Shown here one piece after another: positions 8,663-17,721 of a DNA stretch of 64,000 nucleotides. The notes beneath the pieces were generated by a model that saw only the letters and a list, made by a program, of their open reading frames with translations, was not told the DNA's origin and ran no database searches. Origin of the DNA: Azophilus sp965220835. GTDB taxonomy: Bacteria; Pseudomonadota; Gammaproteobacteria; Pseudomonadales; Azotimanducaceae. The stretch lies in the NCBI GenBank assembly GCA_965220835.1, contig OZ244842.1:992001-1056000 (forward strand), written 5' to 3'. A program made the position numbers and the translations under genes. Within the stretch, counting starts at the first letter, position 1. The number at the start of each line of letters is the position of its first letter.

Positions 8663-9550
8663 TCATTCGATCATTTTGTTGATCGGGTATTCGATGATGC
8701 CGGTGGCGCCGGCGTTCTTTAGGGCGGGGATGATGGCCCGCACGGTGGCTTCCTCGATGATGGTGTTGAGTGCCAGCCAGTCCGGGTCCGTCAGGTGGGA
8801 GATGGTGGGGTTGCGCAGCGCCGGCAGCAGCGCGGTCACTGACTCAAGGTCGGCTTTGCGCACGTTCATCATCAAGCCGACGCGGCCCTCCGCCGCTAAG
8901 CAGGACTTCAGCATCAGCGCGATGTTGTCGAGCTTCGCCCGAATCCACGGGTTTTCCAGTGCCGCCTTGTTGGCAATGAGCCGGGGCGTGCTGCGCAGCA
9001 CTTCGTCAACGATGCGCAGGTTGTTGGCGCGCAGCGAAGAGCCGGTTTCGGTGATTTCGACGATGGCGTCCGCCAGCCGGGGCGGCTTCACTTCGGTGGC
9101 GCCCCAGGAGAACTCGACCACGGCGTTGACGCCGTGGCCCTCAAAGTAGCGCCGGGTCATGTTCACCGCCTCGGTGGCGATGCGCTTGCCTTCGAGATCC
9201 GCCACCACCTGCACGGGCGAGTCATCCGGCACGCAAAGCACCCAGCGGGTGGGGCGGCGGCTCACCTTGGCGAACAGAAAGTCTTCCAGCTCCACCACGT
9301 CCGCGCCGGTTTCCACCACCCAATCGTGGCCGGTGATGCCAGCGTCGAGCACGCCTTGCTCCACATAGCGCGCCATTTCCTGGGCGCGCACCAGCAGGCA
9401 GTCGATCTCCGGGTCGTCCACTTGCGGGTAGTAGGAGCGGCCGGTGAAGCGGATGACGTAGCCCGCCTGGCGAAACAGGTCGGTGGTTGCGTCCTGCAGG
9501 CTGCCCTTGGGAATGCCCAGATTGAGCGTGCGCGTCGGCGCGTCAGCCAT
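8663..9550 (-). CDS. hisG: ATP phosphoribosyltransferase, long form
   Basis: This is the first enzyme of histidine biosynthesis, joining ATP and PRPP to give phosphoribosyl-ATP. At 295 residues it is the long form, with catalytic domains I and II and a C-terminal ACT-like regulatory domain of the kind that mediates histidine feedback inhibition. Family landmarks are LGIPKGSLQDAT at the N-terminus, AGITGHDWVVE, and the PRPP-binding ADAIVEITETGSSLRAN. It overlaps hisI by 8 bp (ATGGCTGA), indicating translational coupling downstream of hisI. No other his gene lies in the window. Confidence 0.95.
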   Translation of the reverse strand: MADAPTRTLNLGIPKGSLQDATTDLFRQAGYVIRFTGRSYYPQVDDPEIDCLLVRAQEMARYVEQGVLDAGITGHDWVVETGADVVELEDFLFAKVSRRPTRWVLCVPDDSPVQVVADLEGKRIATEAVNMTRRYFEGHGVNAVVEFSWGATEVKPPRLADAIVEITETGSSLRANNLRIVDEVLRSTPRLIANKAALENPWIRAKLDNIALMLKSCLAAEGRVGLMMNVRKADLESVTALLPALRNPTISHLTDPDWLALNTIIEEATVRAIIPALKNAGATGIIEYPINKMIE

Positions 9551-9926
9551 TGCCGTAAACCTCCGCCGGATTGAAGACCCGCTCCGCGATGATCGATGCC
9601 TCGCCGGTTGTGGGGTCCACCTCCCGAAAGAAGCAGCTGGGATAGCCTTCGTGGCAGGCGGCGCCGCCCACTTGCTCCACCTGCACGAGAATCGTGTCCC
9701 CGTCGCAGTCGTAGTAGATGCGCTGGAGCTTCTGCACGTTGCCGCTTTGCTCGCCCTTGCGCCACAACTTGCGCCGGCTGCGGCTGAAGTAGCACACCTG
9801 CCGCGTGCGCAAGGTCTCGTCGTAGGCTTCAGCGTTCATGTAGGCAAGCATCAGCACCGCCCCCGTCTCAGCATCTTGGGCGACGGCGGGAATGAGCTCG
9901 GTCTTGGCGAAGTCGGGGCGGTCCAT
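9543..9926 (-). CDS. hisI: Phosphoribosyl-AMP cyclohydrolase
   Basis: The 127-residue protein opens the adenine ring of phosphoribosyl-AMP in histidine biosynthesis. It shows the conserved acidic DCDGD (residues 73-77), which binds magnesium, and the zinc-binding cysteines at about 74, 91 and 98, in QVGGAACHEGYPSC. It is the stand-alone HisI rather than the HisI-HisE fusion found in enteric bacteria. It leads a two-gene hisI-hisG unit. The 262 bp upstream, up to the divergent amidohydrolase, must hold its promoter, but I see no clear attenuator or His-rich leader peptide there. Confidence 0.95.
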   Translation of the reverse strand: MDRPDFAKTELIPAVAQDAETGAVLMLAYMNAEAYDETLRTRQVCYFSRSRRKLWRKGEQSGNVQKLQRIYYDCDGDTILVQVEQVGGAACHEGYPSCFFREVDPTTGEASIIAERVFNPAEVYGNG

Positions 9927-10125
9927 CGTTGCTCCGGCAACTTGGGGTGAGTGAGCATGTTAATCCCTGAGTCAGGCTGCGGAAAGGCTGGTGTGCGCGA
10001 GTTCCCACGATGGCGGTAGTGACCGTTCCTTGGACACTCAAGGGAAGTTTGCGCACCAAAGCGTGAACGCCCCTTCGTAGGAAACTTCAAAAAGCTGTAT
10101 CTGGTTTCCTTTCGACTGTTTTGCG

Positions 10126-10155
10126 TTGACATTGCGCACTAGTCCCGCGCATAAT
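10126..10155 (+). promoter_or_regulatory. Putative sigma-70 promoter for the amidohydrolase at 10189
   Basis: TTGACA (10126-10131) and CATAAT (10150-10155) are separated by 18 bp, a perfect -35 and a five-of-six -10, ending 33 bp before the ATG at 10189. The eight bases before and including the -35 read GCGTTGAC, also found at the promoter candidate at 21760, which hints at shared control. Confidence 0.5.
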
Positions 10156-10188
10156 TCCGACCAGTTGCAAACAGCAGGGGAGAGTTCG

Positions 10189-11958
10189 ATGTCTTATGAC
10201 CTCATCATCCGAGGCGGAACCGTTGTTGACGGCACTCGTCTGCCGAGGCTGCGCGCCGATGTTGGCATCCGCGCCGGCAAGGTGGCGAAGATCGGGCGCA
10301 TCGCGCCCGGAGCGGCTGCTAGGGAACTCGACGCCACGGGGCTCATCGTGGCGCCGGGGTTCGTGGACCTGCACACCCACTACGATGCGCAGATTCACTG
10401 GGATCCGTATTGCACCGTTTCGAGCTGGCACGGCGTCACCTCGGTGGTGCTTGGCAACTGCGGTTTCGGCTTTGCGCCGGTGAAGCCGACGGAGCGGGAC
10501 CGTGCGCTTTTGATGATGACGCGCACCGAGCAGATTCCGTTTGCCACCATGAAGGCGGGCATGCCCTGGAACTGGGAGACCTTCCCGGAATGGCTCGACA
10601 ACCTGGCCCGCATCCCCAAGGGCGTCAACTGCGTAAGCTACGTGCCGGTCTCGCCGTTGCTGGCCTACGTCATGGGCATGGAGGCGGCAAAGTCCCGCCC
10701 GGCCACGGCGGCGGAACAGCGCGAGATGCAGCGGCTGTTGCATGAGGCGATGGACGCGGGTGCTTGCGGCTTCTCCGTCCAGCGGCTTGGCGAGCATTCC
10801 CTGCAGGCGGACTACGACGGCACCCCGATGCCCACCGACTGCATGGCCGATGAGGACGTCTTGGCGCTGGCCGACGTGCTCTGCGAACGGGATGAGGGCT
10901 TCATCCAGATCACCCAAGCCCAAGCTGGCAATCCCGTCACGGCACCGCCGGAAGCGATCGCTCGCGACCTCAAGTTTCTTGAGACCTTGGCTGACCGCGC
11001 CCAAAGACCGGTTTTGCACAACGTCATTGCGGTTGTGGATGAGTTTCCGGACGCGCACCGTCAAGCCATGGACTGGATCCACGACTGCAATGCCCGGGGC
11101 CTGCGCATCTTCGGCCAGGCCGGCACCGGCCGCATCTGGTTCGAGTACACCTTCGAGGACTGGAACCTCTACGACTTCAGCCCGCCCTGGAACCACGCCA
11201 CCCAAGGCACCCACGCGGAGAAGCTGAAAAAGCTGGCCGATCCGGGCATTCGCCAAGCCATGAAGGACGACTACCCGAATTTCATGACAGCGGGCACGGG
11301 CGGCTGGATAGAGAACATCACCGTGAAGTCCGCCGAGGGCAACTTAGCCGGCTATGTCGGGCGCAAGATCGGCGAGATTGCGGAAAGCGAGGGCAAGCAC
11401 GTCATCGACGCGATCCTGGACATCGCGGTGGCCGGCGACCTCAAGCCCCTGTTCAAGACCGGCTCCGCCGGGCCGAGCATGACCAATCCGCAGGCCGTCG
11501 CGGAACTGGCATCCGACCCCTTCGTCATTCCCGGCGTGTCGGACGGCGGTGCCCACACCAAGTTCTTCAGCGCCGGCAGCTACCCCACGGACTTGCTGAT
11601 GTGGCTGGTGCGCGATACCAAAACCATGTCCCTTGAGGAGGCGCACTACCATCTATCGTACCTGCCCGCCCAAGCGGCCGGCTTCCTCGACCGGGGCTAC
11701 CTGCGGGCTGGGGCGCCGGCCGACATCGTGGTGTACGACTTGGAGAAGCTGCGCATCACGCCGGAAGGCGGCCACGACGTGGTACACGACTACCCGGCCA
11801 ACGAGTGGCGGCGCGTGCAGCGGGCGGAAGGCTACCGCTGGATCCTGGTCAACGGCGAACTGACCTTCGAGGATGGGGAGGCCACCGGCGCAACCCCCGG
11901 GCAGTTGCTGCGCAACCTGGAGGTAGCCCAGACAACCCTCGGCATGGCTGCGGGCTAG
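10189..11958 (+). CDS. N-acyl-D-amino-acid deacylase-type amidohydrolase (copy A)
   Basis: This 589-residue member of the amidohydrolase superfamily is closest to D-aminoacylases and hydantoinase-like enzymes, which cleave N-acyl or ring amides with a zinc centre. The N-terminal beta domain, YDLIIRGGTVVDG, is followed by the metal motif HTH (residues 62-64) and the D-aminoacylase metal-bridging Cys in LGNCGFGFAPV (Cys91). The late metal or catalytic Asp is in GVSDGGAHTKF. The ATG at 10189 follows AGGGGAGAG. It is the most divergent of the three paralogues here (the others are at 13949 and 24545). The substrate is unknown, and such annotations are often only approximate. Confidence 0.8.
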   Translation: MSYDLIIRGGTVVDGTRLPRLRADVGIRAGKVAKIGRIAPGAAARELDATGLIVAPGFVDLHTHYDAQIHWDPYCTVSSWHGVTSVVLGNCGFGFAPVKPTERDRALLMMTRTEQIPFATMKAGMPWNWETFPEWLDNLARIPKGVNCVSYVPVSPLLAYVMGMEAAKSRPATAAEQREMQRLLHEAMDAGACGFSVQRLGEHSLQADYDGTPMPTDCMADEDVLALADVLCERDEGFIQITQAQAGNPVTAPPEAIARDLKFLETLADRAQRPVLHNVIAVVDEFPDAHRQAMDWIHDCNARGLRIFGQAGTGRIWFEYTFEDWNLYDFSPPWNHATQGTHAEKLKKLADPGIRQAMKDDYPNFMTAGTGGWIENITVKSAEGNLAGYVGRKIGEIAESEGKHVIDAILDIAVAGDLKPLFKTGSAGPSMTNPQAVAELASDPFVIPGVSDGGAHTKFFSAGSYPTDLLMWLVRDTKTMSLEEAHYHLSYLPAQAAGFLDRGYLRAGAPADIVVYDLEKLRITPEGGHDVVHDYPANEWRRVQRAEGYRWILVNGELTFEDGEATGATPGQLLRNLEVAQTTLGMAAG

Positions 11959-12050
11959 GGGTCGGCGCGGCGCGCCGTCCCACCCTCGATCGGGCGTTTG
12001 GAAGGGGCTCTCCGTAAGGAAGTTTGGAATTTGTCGCCTAGAGGTCCGCC

Positions 12051-12998
12051 TCACTTCCTGCGCGGAATCCGTTCCTTGGCTTCGAAGTGGCTGAGGTAAT
12101 AGCCGTGCTCGATGTTGGCGACCAACACCTGCGCATCGACTTGGCGCACGCCGGGCATCGACATCAACTCGTTGTCCGTTATGTCACCCAGAGACTGGTT
12201 GTCTGGGGTAATGAGCAGGGCCAAGACGTTGGCTGCGCCCGCCACTTCGGCGACGAACCTAGCTGACTGGAGGGCCACGATGCGCTCCAGGACTTCGACA
12301 GTGTCCTTCGCTGCGGTGGCGATGCGCATTAGGGCCGTGGTGCGCAGGCCCAGGGCCAGCGGGTTGCACACCACCTGAAACTGCATTTCCCCGGATTGCT
12401 GCATGGCCTTCAGGCGCTGGCGTATCGCGCCTTCGGAGATGTCAAGCTGCCGCGAGACTTCCCGGTTGCTGCGCCTGCCGTCCTCATAGAACGCATGGAA
12501 GATGCGATCATTGCGGGACTCTGGGTCGACGGTGGGCGGGCGGCTCGGATTGGCCAAGTCACCGAACGTGGAGACCATTTTGTGAATGCGGAAGCAGGGG
12601 ATCGTCTCCACCGTCGCCACGCTGCCGATGTGCGCAATCCGTGCGGAGATGCGTTGCGCATCATCCATTGACGTTGCCCTGGCGGAAACGAACAGGTCTG
12701 GGTTGCCGATGCCCTGGGACACCGCAAACACGCCATCGATCTTGGAGATATCCGCCCCCACGCGCTGAACGGTTCGCCCGGCCGTGTTCACGAACAGGAA
12801 CACGACGTGGGCGTAGCCGCCTGAGAACACGTGCTGTTGGGCCACCACGCGCATGACATTGCGCTCCGCCATGCCCCGGATTCGTTGTGCCACCGTCGAT
12901 TCAGCGATGTCGAGGCGCGCCGCGATGTCCTTGTTGGTGACCCGGGGGTTGGTTTGCAGGACGCTGACAATGTTGGCGTCCGTTTGGTCGAAGGCCAT
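12051..12998 (-). CDS. Tandem Lrp/AsnC-type transcriptional regulator
   Basis: The protein of about 315 residues contains two Lrp/AsnC units in one chain. The first has a winged helix (ANIVSVLQTNPRVTNKDIAARLDIAESTVAQRIRGM) followed by a RAM-like ligand domain. The second starts near residue 165 (NDRIFHAFYEDGRRSNREVSRQLDISEGAIRQRLKAM) and is also followed by a RAM-like domain. Ordinary Lrp proteins have one unit of about 150 residues. The start at 12998 yields MAFDQTDANIVSVL, a typical Lrp N-terminus; a longer reading adds a non-homologous leader. Its position between amidohydrolase and BVMO genes makes it the likely local regulator. It converges with the amidohydrolase at 10189. Confidence 0.8.
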   Translation of the reverse strand: MAFDQTDANIVSVLQTNPRVTNKDIAARLDIAESTVAQRIRGMAERNVMRVVAQQHVFSGGYAHVVFLFVNTAGRTVQRVGADISKIDGVFAVSQGIGNPDLFVSARATSMDDAQRISARIAHIGSVATVETIPCFRIHKMVSTFGDLANPSRPPTVDPESRNDRIFHAFYEDGRRSNREVSRQLDISEGAIRQRLKAMQQSGEMQFQVVCNPLALGLRTTALMRIATAAKDTVEVLERIVALQSARFVAEVAGAANVLALLITPDNQSLGDITDNELMSMPGVRQVDAQVLVANIEHGYYLSHFEAKERIPRRK

Positions 12999-13029
12999 GT
13001 TCAAGGCTTGCTGGCTCCAGGGCTCGCGT

Positions 13030-13482
13030 TCACTGCGGCGCAGCAGGCAGGAAGCTGAAGCCGCGATAGCCATCGGCAACGACGGACTCACAGGTTTTTC
13101 GATAAGCCCCCACACCGCCGACGTTGACCGTCGCCCGGATGCGTGCGCGGACGAAATCGGCAACCCGCCGCTCGAAACGGATGTCGCGCTTCAAGTCGAA
13201 TCGATCAGCCACATGATTGATGTAGCGCAGGATTTCAGGTTGCGTGGGGTAGCGGTCGGACCACTCCCATTGCTGCTGCAGTTCCTCGCTGAAGGAATAG
13301 GAGTAGGCCAGGCTCTCCACATCGCAGCGGGCGCCCGGATAGCGGTTCCAGTACCAAGTGCCGCCAACGTCGCTGCCTGCCTCGTAAACGCGCACGGAAA
13401 GCCCCATGCCGCGCAGGCGGTGCAGCATGTACAGCCCGGCGAGGCCGGCGCCAACGACGACGGCATCGAATCGCTCCGGCAT
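13030..13482 (-). pseudogene. Internally deleted Baeyer-Villiger monooxygenase remnant
   Basis: Residues 1-115 are the N-terminus of a class B flavin monooxygenase: FAD motif VVVGAGLAGLYML, then GGTWYWNRYPGARCDVES and the region up to DLKRDIRFERRV. The final 30 residues (GGVGAYRKTCESVVADGYRGFSF) look like the extreme C-terminus of the same family. Some 350-400 residues that should lie between are missing, including the NADPH site and the BVMO fingerprint FxGxxxHxxxW. The join is in frame, giving a 150-residue reading frame that cannot be an active oxygenase. The closest relatives in the window are the BVMOs at 15749 and 39248. Confidence 0.75.
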
Positions 13483-13527
13483 GCTAAGGCCTAGCGCCCA
13501 CTAACCACTTGCTTGCGGGACGGGACA

Positions 13528-13926
13528 CTATTCGGACGCGCTCCGGGGATCGTTCTCGGCGGCGCCCGCGGAGTCGCGGCTGTAGCTGTGGTCCGAGGTG
13601 ATCATGCCCGCGTCGTCGAAGGTCAGAAAGACGCAACCCTTGTCGATCGTTTTGCCGCCGTCCCAGGAAGCGTCCACCTCCACGGCCACCGTATCGCCGC
13701 TGGCGACCATGCGGGTGATGGTCATGTTCCGGGAGGCATCCAGGGCGATCATCTGCTTCTCGATCAGCCGCAGCTCCTCCCGGCCGTGGAACGTCCTGCC
13801 GCGCAGCATGTCGCTGACCTCGCAGTCCTGCGCGTAGCAGTCATCGACCATGCGCATGACGTCATTGTTCCAGGTCCACGCCCAGTGGCGCACCCGCTCC
13901 ATGTTTTTGTCTTCAATCGATCCCAT
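13528..13926 (-). CDS. SnoaL-like / NTF2-fold protein
   Basis: The protein of about 132 residues has the composition and pattern of the SnoaL/NTF2 cone fold: an N-terminal helix, HWAWTWNNDVMRMVDDCYAQDCEVSDM, then GRTFHGREELRLIEKQMI and curved strands carrying VAVEVDASWDGG and GCVFLTFDDAGMITSDHSY. Relatives include polyketide cyclases, ketosteroid-isomerase-like and epoxide-hydrolase-like proteins, and many have no known reaction. The ATG at 13926 is preferred because GGAGA precedes it by a normal distance. It lies 22 bp downstream of the amidohydrolase at 13949 and is probably the next gene of that operon. Confidence 0.65.
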   Translation of the reverse strand: MGSIEDKNMERVRHWAWTWNNDVMRMVDDCYAQDCEVSDMLRGRTFHGREELRLIEKQMIALDASRNMTITRMVASGDTVAVEVDASWDGGKTIDKGCVFLTFDDAGMITSDHSYSRDSAGAAENDPRSASE

Positions 13927-13948
13927 TGCCTGTTTCTCCACAATCAAA

Positions 13949-15703
13949 TCAGCGTCTGCCGCGAATCAGCCCGCCCGGTCGCGCTCCGGTGTCCTCATCG
14001 CGTTCGCGGGTCACTTCGCCGTTCACCAACGTTGCAATATAACCTTTGGCTGGCTGCAGGAAACGCAGGCCTCCAGCGGGCAGGTCGTTGGCGGCGTACG
14101 GCATGCCAAGCTCCAAGTTGTCGAAATCGATCACGTTGATGTCGGCGCGCTTGCCCGGCGCGAGCAGGCCCCGGTCGGAGAGGCCGTACAAGGCGGCGGT
14201 TTCCGCGCACTGCTTGCGGACCAGGTGCTCCAACGGCAGTCGGGGGCCTTGCCGGTCCCGCGCCCAGTAGGTGAGCAGGTGGGTGGTGCTGGAAGCGTCG
14301 CAGATCAACTGGCAGTGGGCGCCGCCGTCGGCCAGGCCGATGACGGAATGCGGGTTGGCCATCAGGTCATGGATCGCATCGCAGTTGCCGCGGGCAAAGT
14401 TCAAGCTTGGCATCATCAGAATGGCTTGGCCGTCCTCCGCCATCATCAGGTCGTACATGTGCGCTTCGACATCCACGCCCCGGCGCTGCGCGTCCTTCGC
14501 CACGGAGGCCTCCGCATGCGGCTCGTAGTTGACCGGGTTGCCGAGCGGGAAGACGTTCTCAATGTTCTGGGCGATGAACAGGTGCATGGCGTCGTTGATG
14601 GAGTCCGACAGGGGCGGTGCGTTGTCCTCGCTGAGTATGGACTCCCTTACTTCGGGCCTGCGCAGTTCCTCGAGACGTTGCCGCAGCGGTAGGTCAGCGA
14701 TCTTCAGATAGCTCGGGCGGCGCTGGAACAGGTGGTTCGACTGCCAGGAGAGCAGCACGCCCGCCGGGCGCGAGGCGGTCTGCGGGTGGAGGCGGGCGCC
14801 GGTCGCATTCGCTTGGGCCACGTAGTCCATGACGTGCTTCCAAGCGTCTGGGTCTTCGACGAACTCGACGATCAGGAAGGTGATGGGCAGGCCGGTTTCC
14901 CGGCTTAGGCGGTTCATCCAGTCCAGCTCGCTGTCCAGGTGCGCTTCGTTGGACCCCAGTGCCAGGCCGCCCTGTCCTACCGAACCGCCGGGCACCAGCT
15001 CGAATACAGCCCCGGAACGCTGCATGGCGCGGCCAATGGCAAACACCTCGTCCTCGGTGGCGAAGGTGCCCGGCACCGGGTCGCCGTTGACCGACTGGTG
15101 GCCGAGAATGCGCGACGTGGTGAAGCCAAGGGCGCCCGCCTCCAGGGCCTCGGTGGTCAGCGCGGCCATGGCCCCGATGTCTTCGGCAGTGGCGGCTTCG
15201 TTGCGGATGCCGCGCTCGCCCATCACGTAGCTGCGCAACGCGCCGTGGGCGATCTGGGCGCCGACATCCATGGTCCAGCGCTTGGTGTCCAGCAGATCCA
15301 GGTATTCCGGGAACGACTCCCAGCTCCAGTCAATGCCCTCGTGCAGCGCGGTGCCCGGGATGTCCTCAACGCCTTCCATGAGCTGGATCAGTTCGTCCTG
15401 CTCGCCGGGCCGCACCGGCGCAAACCCGACGCCGCAGTTGCCGGTGACCACTGTCGTCGTCCCGTGCGATGCGGAGGGGTCCAGGCAGTCGTCCCAAGTG
15501 GCCTGCCCGTCGTAATGGGTGTGGATGTCCACAAAGCCTGGCGTGACGATGGCGCCGTCCGCGTCGATGCGGCGGCGGGCGTGGGCGGTGATGCGCTCCT
15601 CGACGGCGGTGATGATGCCGCCGTCAATGGCGATGTCCGCGTGGCGCGGCGCCTCGCCGCTGCCGTCAAAGACGCGGCCGGACTTGATCAACAGGTCGTG
15701 CAT
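13949..15703 (-). CDS. N-acyl-D-amino-acid deacylase-type amidohydrolase (copy B)
   Basis: This is a 584-residue amidohydrolase with HTH at residues 61-63, the metal-bridging Cys90 in TGNCGVGFAPV, and the late Asp region GLADGGAHCQL. It is clearly closer to copy C (24545) than to copy A: both carry LMEGVEDIPGTAL, FPEYL, DVGAQ-AHGA-R-YVMGER and a near-identical C-terminus, NGEVTRE/NGEITRE-DEDTGARPG. It should hydrolyse an N-acyl or cyclic amide in the cytoplasm. It follows the BVMO at 15749 on the same strand after 45 bp, so oxygenase, amidohydrolase and SnoaL-like protein are likely made together. Confidence 0.8.
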   Translation of the reverse strand: MHDLLIKSGRVFDGSGEAPRHADIAIDGGIITAVEERITAHARRRIDADGAIVTPGFVDIHTHYDGQATWDDCLDPSASHGTTTVVTGNCGVGFAPVRPGEQDELIQLMEGVEDIPGTALHEGIDWSWESFPEYLDLLDTKRWTMDVGAQIAHGALRSYVMGERGIRNEAATAEDIGAMAALTTEALEAGALGFTTSRILGHQSVNGDPVPGTFATEDEVFAIGRAMQRSGAVFELVPGGSVGQGGLALGSNEAHLDSELDWMNRLSRETGLPITFLIVEFVEDPDAWKHVMDYVAQANATGARLHPQTASRPAGVLLSWQSNHLFQRRPSYLKIADLPLRQRLEELRRPEVRESILSEDNAPPLSDSINDAMHLFIAQNIENVFPLGNPVNYEPHAEASVAKDAQRRGVDVEAHMYDLMMAEDGQAILMMPSLNFARGNCDAIHDLMANPHSVIGLADGGAHCQLICDASSTTHLLTYWARDRQGPRLPLEHLVRKQCAETAALYGLSDRGLLAPGKRADINVIDFDNLELGMPYAANDLPAGGLRFLQPAKGYIATLVNGEVTRERDEDTGARPGGLIRGRR

Positions 15704-15748
15704 GTTGCGTTTCCTCCTTGGTTTCTGCCGAGTTCGACCCCTGATGGG

Positions 15749-17572
15749 TCAGTCAACCTGAAAGCCCTTTAGGTTACCCTGTTCGCGCCACTCAGCCAGC
15801 AGCGCGTTGAATGCGTTGATCCCCGGTGCGTAGGTCTGGTTTGCCAAGCCCTTGCTGGGGTCGTCCAGATGTCCCTCGTTGTTGTAGTAGCCTGGCGTGC
15901 AAGACTCTAGGAAGTCGCGGTTGGCGTAGGCCAGCCGTTGAATCTCCGCCACCCATACCGCCTCGGCTTCAGACGACACCTCGGCCCTCAGGCAATCTCG
16001 CCTGCGCACCTCGTCGATGATGTAGGCAATGTGGCTCGCCTGGTCGTCGAACATGGCCGTCATGTTGACCGACAGACCGTTCTGGTTGATGCCAATGAAA
16101 AACCAGTTCGGGAAGCCGTGGCTCGCCATGCCGTGCAGGGTGCGCAGGCCCTTGGCCCAATGATCGAACAGCGACTTGCCGCCCCGCCCGATGACGTCGA
16201 AGCTGACGCGGCGCCGCGGCGATGAGGAAATCTCGAAGCCCGTGGCGTAAACGATGCAGTCCACTTGATACTCAATGCCGTTGGCGACGACTCCCCGCTC
16301 CGTGATCCGGTCCACGCCCTTGCTCTCGCTTACGTCGACGAGATGCACGTTGGGTCGGTTGAAGGTCGCGAGGTACTCGTCATTGAAGGTGGGGCGCTTG
16401 CAGAACTGGCCGTACCAAGGCTTCAGCGCCTCCGCGGTCGCCGGGTCGTTCACGGTGCCGTCGACGCGCGCGCGGATCTCGTTCATCTTGCGGAAGTCCT
16501 CGATCTCTGCGGCCAGCGCGAGTTCCTCCGGGTCGCCCTCCGCCGCCACCTCGCGAGGCAGCGTCGTTTGCACCCGGCGGAAGATCTCCGTCCACGAGTC
16601 CGCCACCAGGTCCTCCTCAAACGGCCGCCCCACCATGATGTCGGCGAAGTTCTCGCGCCGTGCGCGCTGCCATCCCGGCTTCAGGGACTTATACCAGGCT
16701 TCGTCGGTCGGCTTGTTGCGGCGCAGGTCCACCGAAGACGGTGTGCGCTGAAAGACATGGAGTTCCTTCGCGTATTCGCCGAGATAGGGAACCGCCTGGA
16801 TGGCGGTGCAGCCGGTGCCGATGAGGGCGACCCGTTTGTCCGCGAGCTTCGTCAGGCCGCCGTGCTGGTCGCCGCCGGTGTAGTCGTAGTCCCAGCGGCT
16901 GGTGTGGAAGGAGTGGCCCCGGTAGTCATGAATGCCTTCGATGCCCGGCAGCTTGGGCACGTTGGCGGTGCCCGCAGCCTGAATGACGAAGCGCGCGCGA
17001 ATATCGTCTGCGCGGTGCGTGGATACCGTCCAGCGGGCGGCTTCGTCGCTCCACCGCAGTTCCGTGACCCGCGTCTGGAACAGCGCGAGGCGGTACAGGC
17101 CGTAGTGTTCGCCAATGCGCTGGCAGTGCTCGTAGATCTCGGGTGCGTAGGAGTACTTTTCCTTCGGCATGTAGCCGAGTTCCTCCAGCAACGGCAGGTA
17201 GCAGTAGGATTCGATGTCGCACTGGCTGCCGGGGTAGCGGTTCCAGTACCAAGTGCCGCCGAAGTCCGCGCCGGATTCGATCAGCAGGACGTCCTCGACG
17301 CCCCGTTCCTGCAGCCGCGCCGCTGCCATCATGCCGCTGAAGCCGCCGCCGATGATGACCACGTCCACTTCCCGCTGGATTGCATCCCGCTCCACGGGCA
17401 CTTCGACGAACGGGTCTTGGTCCGCGTAGTGCGCATATTCGTCCATCGTGCGCAGGAACTGATCGTCCCCGTCGTCGCGCTTGCGCTTGTCACGCTCCAG
17501 CCGGTACTTCTCCCGCAATGCGTCGGGGTCGAAGCCAAGGTTGGAGTACTGCTTCTTGAGTGCTGTGTTCAT
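15749..17572 (-). CDS. Baeyer-Villiger monooxygenase (class B flavoprotein)
   Basis: The 607-residue protein has an N-terminal extension of about 65 charged residues, the FAD motif VVIIGGGFSGMMAAARL (from about 72) and GGTWYWNRYPGSQCDIES. The BVMO fingerprint reads YRGHSFHTSRWD at residues 217-228 (consensus F-x-G-x-x-x-H-x-x-x-W-P/D, with Tyr for Phe). The NADPH Rossmann motif VALIGTGCTAIQ follows. Such enzymes insert one oxygen of O2 next to a carbonyl, giving esters or lactones. The extended N-terminus resembles phenylacetone- and cyclododecanone-type enzymes. The ATG at 17572 is preceded by GGGAG. The divergent alpha/beta hydrolase next door could open the product. Confidence 0.85.
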   Translation of the reverse strand: MNTALKKQYSNLGFDPDALREKYRLERDKRKRDDGDDQFLRTMDEYAHYADQDPFVEVPVERDAIQREVDVVIIGGGFSGMMAAARLQERGVEDVLLIESGADFGGTWYWNRYPGSQCDIESYCYLPLLEELGYMPKEKYSYAPEIYEHCQRIGEHYGLYRLALFQTRVTELRWSDEAARWTVSTHRADDIRARFVIQAAGTANVPKLPGIEGIHDYRGHSFHTSRWDYDYTGGDQHGGLTKLADKRVALIGTGCTAIQAVPYLGEYAKELHVFQRTPSSVDLRRNKPTDEAWYKSLKPGWQRARRENFADIMVGRPFEEDLVADSWTEIFRRVQTTLPREVAAEGDPEELALAAEIEDFRKMNEIRARVDGTVNDPATAEALKPWYGQFCKRPTFNDEYLATFNRPNVHLVDVSESKGVDRITERGVVANGIEYQVDCIVYATGFEISSSPRRRVSFDVIGRGGKSLFDHWAKGLRTLHGMASHGFPNWFFIGINQNGLSVNMTAMFDDQASHIAYIIDEVRRRDCLRAEVSSEAEAVWVAEIQRLAYANRDFLESCTPGYYNNEGHLDDPSKGLANQTYAPGINAFNALLAEWREQGNLKGFQVD

Positions 17573-17650
17573 CGCGTCGCTCCCATGCTTCCGCACGTCT
17601 AGTCTGCGGTCGACCATTTGCCCTTGTCACCTTCTCCAAGTTTGCGCTTA

Positions 17651-17679
17651 TTGTAACGCTAGGTCAATTTGATTACTCT
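17651..17679 (+). promoter_or_regulatory. Possible promoter in the divergent BVMO/hydrolase intergenic region
   Basis: The 149 bp between the divergent genes is AT-richer than its surroundings. TTGTAA (17651-17656) and TACTCT (17674-17679) with a 17-bp spacer could drive the hydrolase at 17722. The match to consensus is weak, and no clear promoter was found for the other strand. Confidence 0.25.
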
Positions 17680-17721
17680 ATGCGTTGCTATCTTACCTTA
17701 ACGTGATGTAGAAATGCGAAA

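Noticed and set aside
11959..12050. Terminator hairpin between convergent genes (GC-rich GGCGCG words)
   Set aside because: The stem is imperfect and no T-tract follows on either strand.
16265..17602. 445-residue plus-strand frame opposite the BVMO
   Set aside because: The opposite strand carries intact BVMO motifs, and this frame is a compositional shadow.
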